Below are positions 34,113-40,687 of a DNA stretch of 40,764 bases, one piece after another; position 1 is the first letter of the stretch; every line of letters begins with the position of its first letter. The position numbers and the translations under genes were made by a program. The notes under the pieces were generated by a model, which was not told where the DNA came from, searched no databases, and saw nothing but the letters and a program-made list of their open reading frames with translations. Source of the stretch: Actinomycetes bacterium. GTDB lineage: Bacteria; Actinomycetota; Actinomycetes; Actinomycetales; Cellulomonadaceae. The stretch lies in the NCBI GenBank assembly GCA_023432565.1, contig JAEYUL010000125.1, positions 1 to 40,764 of the forward strand, written 5' to 3'.

Positions 34113-34433
34113 TCAGCTTCTTGACGCGGGCGCTGGGATGCCACGGCGAGGAGCGCCCGCCTCGCTGAGGGGCACGGTCGAGCGCGCCCACATGCTCGGG
34201 TCGGTGCAGCCCTCTGCGGCCCTGGCGTCGCACGCCTGGCAGACCCAAACGGGGTGCTGGCGGCGGGTCGTGCAGGCGCATGTCGTCCAGGTCGACCGCG
34301 GGGCGGCCGGACCGTCTGAGGGCCATGGGGTGTCGCACGCCGGGCAGTGCGCTGGTGGGACCCGGACCCAGCCCGCGGGGGTGCGCGCCCACGCGAGCGT
34401 CCCGTCAGGGTGGCGAGGAGGGTGGGCGGGCAT
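34113..34433 (-). CDS. Zinc-ribbon protein under an SOS box
   Basis: A 106-residue protein with two CxxC knuckles, HCPACDTPW and VWVCQACDARAAEGC, separated by about 35 residues that include another CAC. It probably folds as a zinc ribbon and may bind nucleic acid. The N-terminus (PDGTLAWARTPAGWVRVP) is not recognised. ATG 34433 is 7 nt after TAGAAT (34446-34441); ATG 34442 is an alternative. A LexA-type site overlaps the spacer of this promoter, so expression should rise on DNA damage. Candidate roles are a regulator or excision trigger of the island; this is inference. Confidence 0.65.
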   Translation of the reverse strand: MPAHPPRHPDGTLAWARTPAGWVRVPPAHCPACDTPWPSDGPAAPRSTWTTCACTTRRQHPVWVCQACDARAAEGCTDPSMWARSTVPLSEAGAPRRGIPAPASRS

Positions 34434-34440
34434 AGCGTCC

Positions 34441-34475
34441 ATTCTATCGAACACCTGTTCGGTGACAGACGTCAC
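34441..34475 (-). promoter_or_regulatory. SOS box (LexA site) and promoter of the zinc-ribbon gene
   Basis: TCGAAC-ACCT-GTTCGG (34447-34462) matches 11 of 12 fixed bases of the actinobacterial LexA consensus TCGAAC-N4-GTTCGA. It is followed on the minus strand by the -10 TAGAAT. A second inverted repeat GTGAC-AGAC-GTCAC (34462-34475) overlaps the -35 region and may bind another regulator. The promoter is divergent from the excisionase-like gene. Confidence 0.8.
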
Positions 34476-34533
34476 AATCAGCCCTGCCCGGCTCGTGACG
34501 GTATCAGGTGAAATGCCTGTATATCCCATCCGG

Positions 34534-34866
34534 ATGATGGTCTGTATGGCATCGAGCGCATCGGCACAGGCAGGCGGGCAGCAGCCCGGGCTGTCAGTCG
34601 TGCGCGCAGACGCCTCGGTTGCAGACGGCGGGCCGCGCTACCGCTACCTCACCATCGCACAGGCATGCGCCATGACCGGGTACAGCAGGACCACCATCGA
34701 GCGCGCGGTCCGCGACGAGCAGCTCGGTCGGTACGGACTGCCTCGCGCACCGCGTCTGCTCGAGCACGAGCTCGTTGCGTGGATGACGAACCCGCCCGCC
34801 CCGAAACGTCGCCCAGCGGGCACGGCCGAGCGCGCCGGGCTGCCCGGGTCGCAGCTCAGGTGGTGA
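34534..34866 (+). CDS. xis: Excisionase-like HTH protein
   Basis: The product is about 110 residues (106 if it starts at ATG 34546). The centre has a MerR/AlpA-type winged helix as in phage and plasmid excisionases: YLTIAQACAMTGYSRTTIER, then AVRDEQLGRYGLPRAPRLL and EHELVAWM. The N-terminal 35 residues are low complexity. Position just upstream of int in the same direction supports a role as recombination directionality factor or regulator. ATG 34534 is chosen because TATATC lies 8 nt upstream; the start is uncertain. A basic tail (PKRRPAGTAERAG) could contact DNA. Confidence 0.78.
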   Translation: MMVCMASSASAQAGGQQPGLSVVRADASVADGGPRYRYLTIAQACAMTGYSRTTIERAVRDEQLGRYGLPRAPRLLEHELVAWMTNPPAPKRRPAGTAERAGLPGSQLRW

Positions 34867-34892
34867 GTTCGCGCCGGCGTGACCCGCGGACA

Positions 34893-34901
34893 CTGACAAC
34901 C
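34893..34901. promoter_or_regulatory. Arm-type site in the int promoter
   Basis: CTGACAACC, the integrase arm-site candidate, ends 9 nt before the int -10 TAGGGT (34911-34916). Integrase binding here would block its own promoter. Confidence 0.55.
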
Positions 34902-34922
34902 GCAGACCGATAGGGTCCACCC

Positions 34923-36317
34923 GTGGCAACCTACGTGGAGTCGACCCGCCGGTGGGTCGCGAGCGTCCGCTACACGGACCCGGTGACGGGTGCGGACAAG
35001 CGGAAGTACATCTACGCGTCCACCGAGGCCGAGGCGGACACTCGCGCTGCGGCGTTCCGAGCCACACCCCCGAACGAGATGCCCGCCGGGGACCGCCCAA
35101 CGACCGTCAGGATGCTCCTGGGGCGCTGGCTCAGCGAGAAGGACTCGGAGCTCGACCGCAGCACCGTCGCATGGACGTTCACGGAGCAACCGGTACAGCG
35201 CGACCAGTGGCTCGACTACGAGAGTGTTGTTCGCACGCACGTGCTCGACGAGCTCGGCGGCATCAAGCTCGAGGCACTGACGCACGCGCGACTGCGGAGG
35301 TTCTTCGTGGACCTCGCCAAGAGGCCGTCACGCCGGGGCGGGACACTCAGCGTCTCCACCCAGCGCAAGGTCCACAGCCGGCTCACCAGCGCGCTCCGGT
35401 ACGCGGTCGTGCGCGGCTGGCTGCCTGCAGACCCCATGGCGGGCATCCCGACGCCCTCCGAATCCGTGGAGGCCGTGGGACGAGTCGCAGACTTGAGTCC
35501 GGTAGAGCGCGCGCTGGCCGTGCCTGAGATGCGGCGGTTCGAGCGGTGGATTGCCACGAGGTACGCAGACCACCTCGCGTACCAAGTGAGGTGGCGGCTC
35601 GCGTTCAGCGTGGGTCTGCGGCAGGCGGAACTGCTCGGGCTGACCTGGGACTGCGTGGACCTCGCGGCCAGGACCATCACCGTGAGGCAGCAGCTCCGGC
35701 GCACGGAGCACCGCCACGGGTGCGAGGGCGACTGGCCGGACCCGGCGACATCGCCGTGCACAGTGGCGGCACGCGTGCTGGACCCGCGTGCGAAGGGCTT
35801 GTCGGCGTACCGCTGCCCGCAGCGCGTTGACGCGGAGGTGCGCATCGTCGCGACGACCAAGTCGAAGCGGGTCAGGTACGTGCGCGTTGGCGAGCGCGAG
35901 GCCGCGATGCTGGCGGACCTGTACGCGCAGCAGCACCCGGTGGACGCTGACCCGCGTCCTCAGCGTGAGCAGCAACGACTCGCACGCTCGCGTGCTATGC
36001 GTGTGTACCCCATCGCGGACGCCGACCTCGTCATCCGCCATCCCAGGGGTGGGCATGTGACGCCGGCCGTGGACAACGCCGTGTGGCACGCCGCGTGCGA
36101 GGGTGCCGGGGTATCCAGCATCGGTCGCGACGTTCACGCTGCACGTCACACCGCTGCGACGCACCTCGTGGCCGCGGGCGTGCCGCTGACGACCGTGCAG
36201 GCGATGCTCGGGCACTCCACCATCGCAGTGACGCAGCGGTATGTGACGACGACGAGGGACACGCAGGACGCGGCGCTCGCCCAGCTCGACGCGCACCTCG
36301 CTTCCATCGAGGGCTGA
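34923..36317 (+). CDS. int: Tyrosine-type site-specific integrase
   Basis: The 464-residue protein has three parts. An N-terminal arm-binding region (ATYVESTRRWVASVRYTDPV) comes first. A core-binding SAM-like domain lies near 70-180. The catalytic domain has Arg233 (GLRQAELLGLTW), His405 and Arg408 (HAARHTAATHL), His431 (LGHSTIAVTQRY) and nucleophile Tyr440. An insertion near 260-300 contains three cysteines (GCEGDW, SPCTVA, YRCPQR), typical of some actinobacterial integrases and perhaps zinc-binding. GTG 34923 follows TAGGGT by 6 nt. The gene ends 231 bp from tRNA-Ser(UGA), the usual arrangement at an attachment site. It looks intact. Confidence 0.95.
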   Translation: MATYVESTRRWVASVRYTDPVTGADKRKYIYASTEAEADTRAAAFRATPPNEMPAGDRPTTVRMLLGRWLSEKDSELDRSTVAWTFTEQPVQRDQWLDYESVVRTHVLDELGGIKLEALTHARLRRFFVDLAKRPSRRGGTLSVSTQRKVHSRLTSALRYAVVRGWLPADPMAGIPTPSESVEAVGRVADLSPVERALAVPEMRRFERWIATRYADHLAYQVRWRLAFSVGLRQAELLGLTWDCVDLAARTITVRQQLRRTEHRHGCEGDWPDPATSPCTVAARVLDPRAKGLSAYRCPQRVDAEVRIVATTKSKRVRYVRVGEREAAMLADLYAQQHPVDADPRPQREQQRLARSRAMRVYPIADADLVIRHPRGGHVTPAVDNAVWHAACEGAGVSSIGRDVHAARHTAATHLVAAGVPLTTVQAMLGHSTIAVTQRYVTTTRDTQDAALAQLDAHLASIEG

Positions 36318-36414
36318 CGTAAGGCTCCAACCTGCGATTTCACCCCTGCGGGTGACCCCGCCACGGTCGCATCGTGGGATGCACCCCGCCCGCCCACCGG
36401 ACGTGGGGCCTCCT

Positions 36415-36445
36415 CTGACAACCATCTGACAGCCACATGACAACC
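36415..36445. promoter_or_regulatory. Right integrase arm-type sites (three copies, 11-bp phase)
   Basis: CTGACAACC (36415), CTGACAGCC (36426) and ATGACAACC (36437) are each 11 bp apart, about 100 bp inside the right att and between int and tRNA-Ser. They match the pair at the left end in sequence and spacing. Confidence 0.75.
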
Positions 36446-36547
36446 AGAACCGGGGTGTCCGAGGCCGTATCCGGGCATGAAGTTGAGTCCGGACATGCAG
36501 GTCATCGGCTCTCTGATACCGGCTCTGACCTGCACAAACACCTGTCT

Positions 36548-36607
36548 GCGGAGGGCAAGGGATTCGAACCCTTGAGGACGAGAGGTCCCGCCCTAACGGT
36601 TTTCAAG
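36548..36607. repeat. Proximal att site within tRNA-Ser(UGA)
   Basis: 60-bp block shared with 29756-29815. Its first 33 bp are also shared with 27201-27233. It runs from the tRNA 3' end to the anticodon loop. Confidence 0.9.
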
Positions 36608-36639
36608 ACCGTCGCTTTCGGCCGCTCAGCCAGCCCTCC
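36549..36639 (-). tRNA. tRNA-Ser (anticodon UGA)
   Basis: A 91-nt class II tRNA. The acceptor pairs GGAGGGC with GCCCTCC; the discriminator is G. The anticodon loop CTTGAAA gives UGA. The T-arm is AAGGGTTCGAATCCCTT. CCA is not encoded. Its 3' end faces the integrase gene and is rebuilt by the island's att sequence. Confidence 0.95.
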
Positions 36640-36733
36640 TCGCCGGTCGAGACCGGCGGCCCCGAGTCTCCCACAGCGCCGCCCGCCGCCGAGCCGCACC
36701 CGCCCGGACCGGCCCGGCCTGCCCGTCGCCCCG

Positions 36734-36804
36734 TGGGTGCAGGCATGGATGCAGGCGACGTGCGCTCCACGTGCGTCGGCGCTGCATCCATCGCTGCACC
36801 CACG
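36734..36804. repeat. Long hairpin, copy 1
   Basis: 22-bp arms (36734-36755 and 36783-36804; arm GTGGGTGCAGGCATGGATGC) with a 2-bp mismatch in the middle. The 27-nt loop has an inner GACGTG/CACGT stem. Arms and loop length match copy 2. Confidence 0.85.
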
Positions 36805-36900
36805 CTCGTCGTGCGCGTCCTGCGGACGCTCAGAGGGGCGTGACAGTGCCGCCACGGCCGCTGAGAGTCGTGCGTCACGAGCTCGGCGTCGACTGCGCCG

Positions 36901-36953
36901 CGGTGGGGGCACCGCGGTGGGGCACGCGGTGGGGGCACCGCGGTGTGGCGACG
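36901..36953 (+). repeat. Duplicated G-rich 26-mer
   Basis: CGGTGGGGGCACCGCGGTG begins both units (36901 and 36927). Runs of 4-5 G at regular intervals on the plus strand could form a G-quadruplex. Confidence 0.7.
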
Positions 36954-36958
36954 CGGTG

Positions 36959-37023
36959 GGTGCAGGTATGGATGCAGGCGGGCTGCGCTCGGGGTGCGCG
37001 AGTGCTGCATCCATACCTGCACC
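36959..37023. repeat. Long hairpin, copy 2
   Basis: A perfect 19-bp stem (36959-36977 with 37005-37023; arm GGTGCAGGTATGGATGCAG) and a 27-nt loop. The arms differ from copy 1 only around the central GC/TA dinucleotide. Confidence 0.9.
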
Positions 37024-37183
37024 GACGCGTCGGGTGCTGGACGCGCGGCGCCGTGCGGGGCGCGGCGCGCGCAACGGGAGGCGGCGGGGGTGGTGACTGC
37101 GGCGCGGGGTATCTCGTGGCGGGTGGCGGGCCACCTGAGGAGACACGGCCCGCTCCGGACGGCCTGAGAGTCAGGGGTTTGCG

Positions 37184-37762
37184 ATGAAGAAGTCGATGAA
37201 CAAGTCGACGTCGGCTGCGGTCGGCATCAGCACGGTGTTCCTGCTCGGGCTGGGCGCGGCTTCACTCGCCCCGTCCTACGGCGCCCCCGGCGACGACGAC
37301 GCGGTCGCGCCGCAGAGCGTGGTCGCGGCAGCGGCCAAGCCTCGCGCGTGCGACGGCGGGGCCTACAAGCGTCTGCACACGCGCACCCAGGCTGACCCGT
37401 TCTCGTTCGTGGGCACGTCGAACTCGCTCGTCGCGGTCCCGGGCGCGCAGGTCACGCTCACCGGGCCGTCCAAGGGCCTCGACACGCTCCTGGTCACGTT
37501 CAGCGCGGAGACGTTCTACCAGGGCTCGGGCTGGCTCACGCTCGAGGTGCGCGACAACAACGTGCCGATCCAGCCGTTCGCGGCCAACGGCAGCCCGTTC
37601 GCGTTCGCGTCCGAGGCGAGCTACCAGGGCAGCAGCGCCCAGTTCTGCACCAAGGTCGGCAAGGGCACGCACCGCATCACCGTGCGCGTCGGCACGACCG
37701 GCGGCGCGAGCGAGAGCGGCTGGCTCGACGACTGGACACTGTCCGTCCTGCGCTTCGAGTGA
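37184..37762 (+). CDS. Secreted protein of unknown function
   Basis: The 192-residue exported protein starts MKKSMNKSTSAAVGISTVFL with a hydrophobic core to about residue 29 and probable cleavage after PSYGA. The mature part is beta-rich (FVGTSNSLVAVPGAQVTLTG, LLVTFSAETFYQGSGWLTLE, HRITVRVGTT) with two cysteines (ACDGG, QFCTK) that could form a disulfide. It may be a jelly-roll-like fold, but I do not recognise the family. ATG 37184 or 37196 could be the start; AGGGG lies 9-13 nt upstream. It is convergent with the DUF2252 gene. Confidence 0.72.
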   Translation: MKKSMNKSTSAAVGISTVFLLGLGAASLAPSYGAPGDDDAVAPQSVVAAAAKPRACDGGAYKRLHTRTQADPFSFVGTSNSLVAVPGAQVTLTGPSKGLDTLLVTFSAETFYQGSGWLTLEVRDNNVPIQPFAANGSPFAFASEASYQGSSAQFCTKVGKGTHRITVRVGTTGGASESGWLDDWTLSVLRFE

Positions 37763-37797
37763 CCGCAGCGCGCACGTCGTCGGCGCGGGACGGCGGG

Positions 37798-37951
37798 TCA
37801 GCGCTGACGGCGCCGTCGGCCTCAGGGACTGTCGTCAGCGGGCGCCGGGGCACGTCGGCGTGGCGGAACGGGTCAGCGGCTGACGGTGCCGTCGGCCTCA
37901 GGGGCTGTCATCAGCGGGCGTCGGGGCACGTCGGCTTGGCGGGACGAGTCA
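37798..37951. repeat. Tandem ~75-bp repeats copied from the DUF2252 3' end
   Basis: GTCAG-GCTGACGG-GCCGTCGGC blocks recur with period 75-76 (TCA at 37798, 37873 and 37949). The third TCA is the DUF2252 stop codon, so the last codons and 3' flank were duplicated twice. Each unit contains an imperfect hairpin such as CGCTGACG (37802-37809) with CGTCAGCG (37833-37840), so the array may act as a bidirectional terminator. Confidence 0.75.
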
Positions 37952-39349
37952 GGAGCTGACGGCGCCGTCGGCGACGGCCGCCGCGAACGCGGCGTGGTCA
38001 CGTTCGACCTGGTCGGCGTACGTCGTCGCGAACTGCGCGAAGACCTCGTCGGCCCGCGGCGACGAACCGAGGTACTGCGCGATCGCGATCCGCTCCCCCG
38101 ATCGTGCGTGCGCCCGCGCCAGCGTCCACGCGCACGCGCGGCCGTACGGCACGAGCGCCTCGTGGCGGATCCGCCCGACGTCGACCGCACCCTTCCAGTC
38201 ACGCAGCTGGCGGACGTAGTAGGCACGCGGCACACCGTCGAGCCCGATCCGGTCCTGCCAGCCGAGGAAGACGTCGCTCGCGGCCTGCATCAGCCGCTGC
38301 CCCTCGACGACCCGCCGGCCCGGGTGCTCGTAGGGCCCCGGAGGCAGGTAGGGCTCGAGCACCGAGGGACCCGCCTCCTTCGCCTGCAGCACCAGGACGT
38401 CGTCGGGCGTCGCACCGACGAGCAGCAGCACCCACGCGCGAGTGCCCACGCTGCCCACCCCGACGACCTTGCGTGCGACGTCGACGACCCGGTACTGCGC
38501 CGCGAGGTGCCGTCGGTCCGCGGGCAGGCTCGCCCGCCACTGCGCGACGAGGTCCTCGAGCCCCTCGTGGAACGTGGCTGACTCCTGGGCGGACAGGGCG
38601 GACGTCGCCGGGACGAGCAACGGGGGGTCGGCGACGAACCGACGTTCGCCGTCGGGGGTCGTCGTGGTGAGTCGGGCGGCGGCCTGCCGGTGGTCGCGGG
38701 ACGTCGCGCGGCTCGTCAGACGCCGCCAGCTCCGCGCGGCCGCACGGTCGAGCCCGAGCCGGTTCTCCAGACCGACGTCCGCTGCGTCGAGGCTCGCATA
38801 CCACACGTCGACCGCGCGGGACTGCGCGAACGCCCGCATGGCGCGCCGGTACTCCCGCGCGGTGCGTCGGCACGCGGTACGACGCGCGTCGGCGTCGAGG
38901 CCGAGCGCACGGCCCGCGAGCTCGATGCTCGCCACCAGGCGCTTGACGTCCCACTCGAACGGGCCGCGGTACGTCTCGTCGAAGTCGTTGAGGTCGAACA
39001 CCAGCCGACGCTCCGGGGTGCCGAAGACGCCGAAGTTGCTCAGGTGCGCGTCCCCGCACAGCTGAGCCTGCAGACCGGTGTGGGTCGTGGCCCCCAGGTC
39101 CGCCGCCATGAGCCCCGCCGTGCCGCGGTAGAACGCGAGCGGGGACGCGGCCATGCGGCTGTGCCGCAGGGGCAGGAGGTCCGGCAGTCGGCCGACCTCC
39201 TGCGCGAGCACCTCGGCGACGGGGTCGCGGCCCGCGCGGTCCGTGCCGACCACGGCGAGATCCGTGCGGGGTACGCGCGTGCGCACCGCGCGTCCGCGCG
39301 CGGCGGAGGCCGTCGCCGCGTCGACGACGCCCGACCGCGGGATGCTCAT
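37949..39349 (-). CDS. DUF2252 family protein
   Basis: A 466-residue cytosolic protein, full length for DUF2252: MAASPLAFYRGTAGLMAADL, then the kinase-like signature LCGDAHLSNFGVF with VFDLNDFDETYRGPFEWDVK, and a C-terminal RAYYVRQLRDWKG. The GDxHxxN and D-x-(N/D)-D pattern recalls aminoglycoside-phosphotransferase-type kinases, but activity is not established. The frame opens at 39370; ATG 39349 is preferred because TACGGT (39361-39356) lies exactly 6 nt upstream. It is monocistronic. Confidence 0.9.
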   Translation of the reverse strand: MSIPRSGVVDAATASAARGRAVRTRVPRTDLAVVGTDRAGRDPVAEVLAQEVGRLPDLLPLRHSRMAASPLAFYRGTAGLMAADLGATTHTGLQAQLCGDAHLSNFGVFGTPERRLVFDLNDFDETYRGPFEWDVKRLVASIELAGRALGLDADARRTACRRTAREYRRAMRAFAQSRAVDVWYASLDAADVGLENRLGLDRAAARSWRRLTSRATSRDHRQAAARLTTTTPDGERRFVADPPLLVPATSALSAQESATFHEGLEDLVAQWRASLPADRRHLAAQYRVVDVARKVVGVGSVGTRAWVLLLVGATPDDVLVLQAKEAGPSVLEPYLPPGPYEHPGRRVVEGQRLMQAASDVFLGWQDRIGLDGVPRAYYVRQLRDWKGAVDVGRIRHEALVPYGRACAWTLARAHARSGERIAIAQYLGSSPRADEVFAQFATTYADQVERDHAAFAAAVADGAVSS

Positions 39350-39506
39350 CCGCACACCGTAGGAGGGCACCGCAGCACGCGGTACACCCGCGGGGGGTGC
39401 CGACGAGCGTGCCCTGGTCGCCTACGCGGGGAGCGTCCGTCGGCCCCGACGACCGCCGGCACCGGTGGACGCGACGCCGTGGCGTCTCACGACGACGAGG
39501 CTCGGT

Positions 39507-39962
39507 TCAGCCGAGCCAGGGCGTCGCGTCGGACACCCACCACCTGTCGGGGCAGCCTGGTGTCACGACCTCCAGCCCGTAGAGCGCTGCGACCCGAGCG
39601 AGCCGCGCGTCGTACGTCGCGATCGCTGTCACGTCCGGGTGCGCACGGGCCGCACCGAGGTGCACGGCGACGAACGGCGGCAAGACGCCTGCGACGTCGG
39701 TGGCGCGGTTCACCGCCTGGTCGGAGATCCGCACGACCTCGATCTCGAGCAGCACCCGCTGCGCGACGTCACGCGCGTCGGAGCCGTGCATCCGAGCCGT
39801 CCCCCGAAGCTCGCTCACCCCGAGCTGCGTGGTCAGGAGCCGCGGGCCGTTGTGCCGAGCCCACGTCAGCCACGGCGCGCGGTGCGGTGCGCCCGGTAGG
39901 TAGCGGGACAGCGCCGAGCCGTCCGCGTACACGCGCGGACGGTCGACGCTGGTCAGGGGCAT
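39507..39962 (-). CDS. PIN-domain (VapC-like) protein, one acidic residue missing
   Basis: The 151-residue PIN fold has the first Asp in VYADGSALSRYL, the Glu in LGVSELRGTA and the last Asp in AIATYDARLARVAALYGLEVV. The usual D-A-x-H-L-A helix reads FVAVHLGAA instead, so the third acidic ligand is absent. VapC toxins are Mg2+-dependent RNases; this one may be weak or inactive. No antitoxin gene is adjacent: upstream is the conservon GTPase and downstream DUF2252. ATG 39962 is chosen because the frame further upstream (to 40415) lies over the GTPase gene. Confidence 0.82.
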   Translation of the reverse strand: MPLTSVDRPRVYADGSALSRYLPGAPHRAPWLTWARHNGPRLLTTQLGVSELRGTARMHGSDARDVAQRVLLEIEVVRISDQAVNRATDVAGVLPPFVAVHLGAARAHPDVTAIATYDARLARVAALYGLEVVTPGCPDRWWVSDATPWLG

Positions 39963-40075
39963 GGATCCATGATCGCCCACCGGCTGGGCCTCACGGCCGC
40001 TCTGGCGGCCACGTCCCACGAACGCCGACGGCCGACCACCGGCTGGTGCGGTGGTCGGCCGGCGGCGGTGGCTGG

Positions 40076-40687
40076 TCAGCGCTGGCGCAGTCGCTCCATC
40101 GCGAGCTGCACCAGGGCGATCAGGGCCTGCTTCGTGGCCGCGCGCGAGCGCGCGTCCGTGTAGAGCACCGGGACGTGCGCCGGGATGGCGAGCGCCTCGC
40201 GGACGTCCTCGAGGGCGTGCTTGGCGACCCCGTCGAAGCAGTTGACACCCACGACGAAGGGGATGCCACGGCTCTCGAAGTAGTCGACCGCGGGGAAGCA
40301 CTGGTCGAGGCGGTCCGTGTCCACCAGCACGACGGCGCCGATGGCACCGCGCACCAGGTCGTCCCACATGAACAGGAAGCGGTCCTGACCCGGGGTGCCG
40401 AACAGGTACAGCCACAGCGAACCCGGCAGCGCGATCCGGCCGAAGTCCATGGCGACCGTGGTGGTGGTCTTGTGGTCCGAGACCCCGCCGGCGTCGTCGA
40501 CGCCGATGGAGTGCTCGGTCATCGCGGCCTCGGTGTTGAGGGGCTCGATGTCCGAGATGGACCCGATGAAGGTCGTCTTGCCGACGGCAAAGCCACCGGC
40601 GACGACGATCTTGACGACTGTGGGGGCAGCTGCGCCCGCGGTTCCGGCCGGAGCGGCCACCGCGGCGTCAGAGGGCGGAAATGCCAT
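40076..40687 (-). CDS. Conservon (Cvn) GTPase, CvnD-like
   Basis: A 203-residue small GTPase of the actinobacterial conservon type. The P-loop is VVAGGFAVGKTTFIGSIS. Switch I is in TTTTVAMDFGRI, G3 is LFGTPGQDRF and the specificity motif is VGVNCFDG, where Cys-Phe-Asp replaces the classic NKxD. In Streptomyces, CvnD works with a sensor kinase-like CvnA, roadblock CvnB and DUF742 CvnC. ATG 40687 overlaps the DUF742 gene by 20 nt and has GGAGAG about 10 nt upstream; GTG 40696 is possible. It is the last gene of a cvn operon running in from the right. Confidence 0.92.
   Translation of the reverse strand: MAFPPSDAAVAAPAGTAGAAAPTVVKIVVAGGFAVGKTTFIGSISDIEPLNTEAAMTEHSIGVDDAGGVSDHKTTTTVAMDFGRIALPGSLWLYLFGTPGQDRFLFMWDDLVRGAIGAVVLVDTDRLDQCFPAVDYFESRGIPFVVGVNCFDGVAKHALEDVREALAIPAHVPVLYTDARSRAATKQALIALVQLAMERLRQR

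Larger units (their letters stand above)
29756..36607. mobile_element. Inner integrative island at tRNA-Ser(UGA) with integrase
   Basis: About 6.85 kb between two copies of the tRNA-Ser(UGA) anticodon-to-3'-end segment (29756-29815 and 36548-36607; 60 bp with one mismatch). It has a tyrosine integrase next to the tRNA, an excisionase-like gene, and integrase arm-site candidates at both ends. It also has a repeat array, an SOS-box gene, a protease operon and a tnpB remnant. No phage structural, conjugation or replication-initiator gene is present, so any transfer would need a helper. Confidence 0.85.
36640..37183. other. Gene-free region with two long related hairpins and G-rich repeats
   Basis: No credible gene in about 540 bp. 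A short inverted repeat, CGCCGGTC-GA-GACCGGCG, at 36641-36658 abuts the tRNA 5' end. Then come hairpin 1 (36734-36804), a duplicated G-rich 26-mer (36901-36953) and hairpin 2 (36959-37023), listed separately. The rest holds no recognisable signal apart from the upstream region of the secreted protein gene at 37184. Confidence 0.6.

Noticed and set aside
29756..36607. Complete prophage or conjugative element
   Set aside because: No capsid, portal, terminase, relaxase, FtsK/TraB-type or replication-initiator gene is visible.
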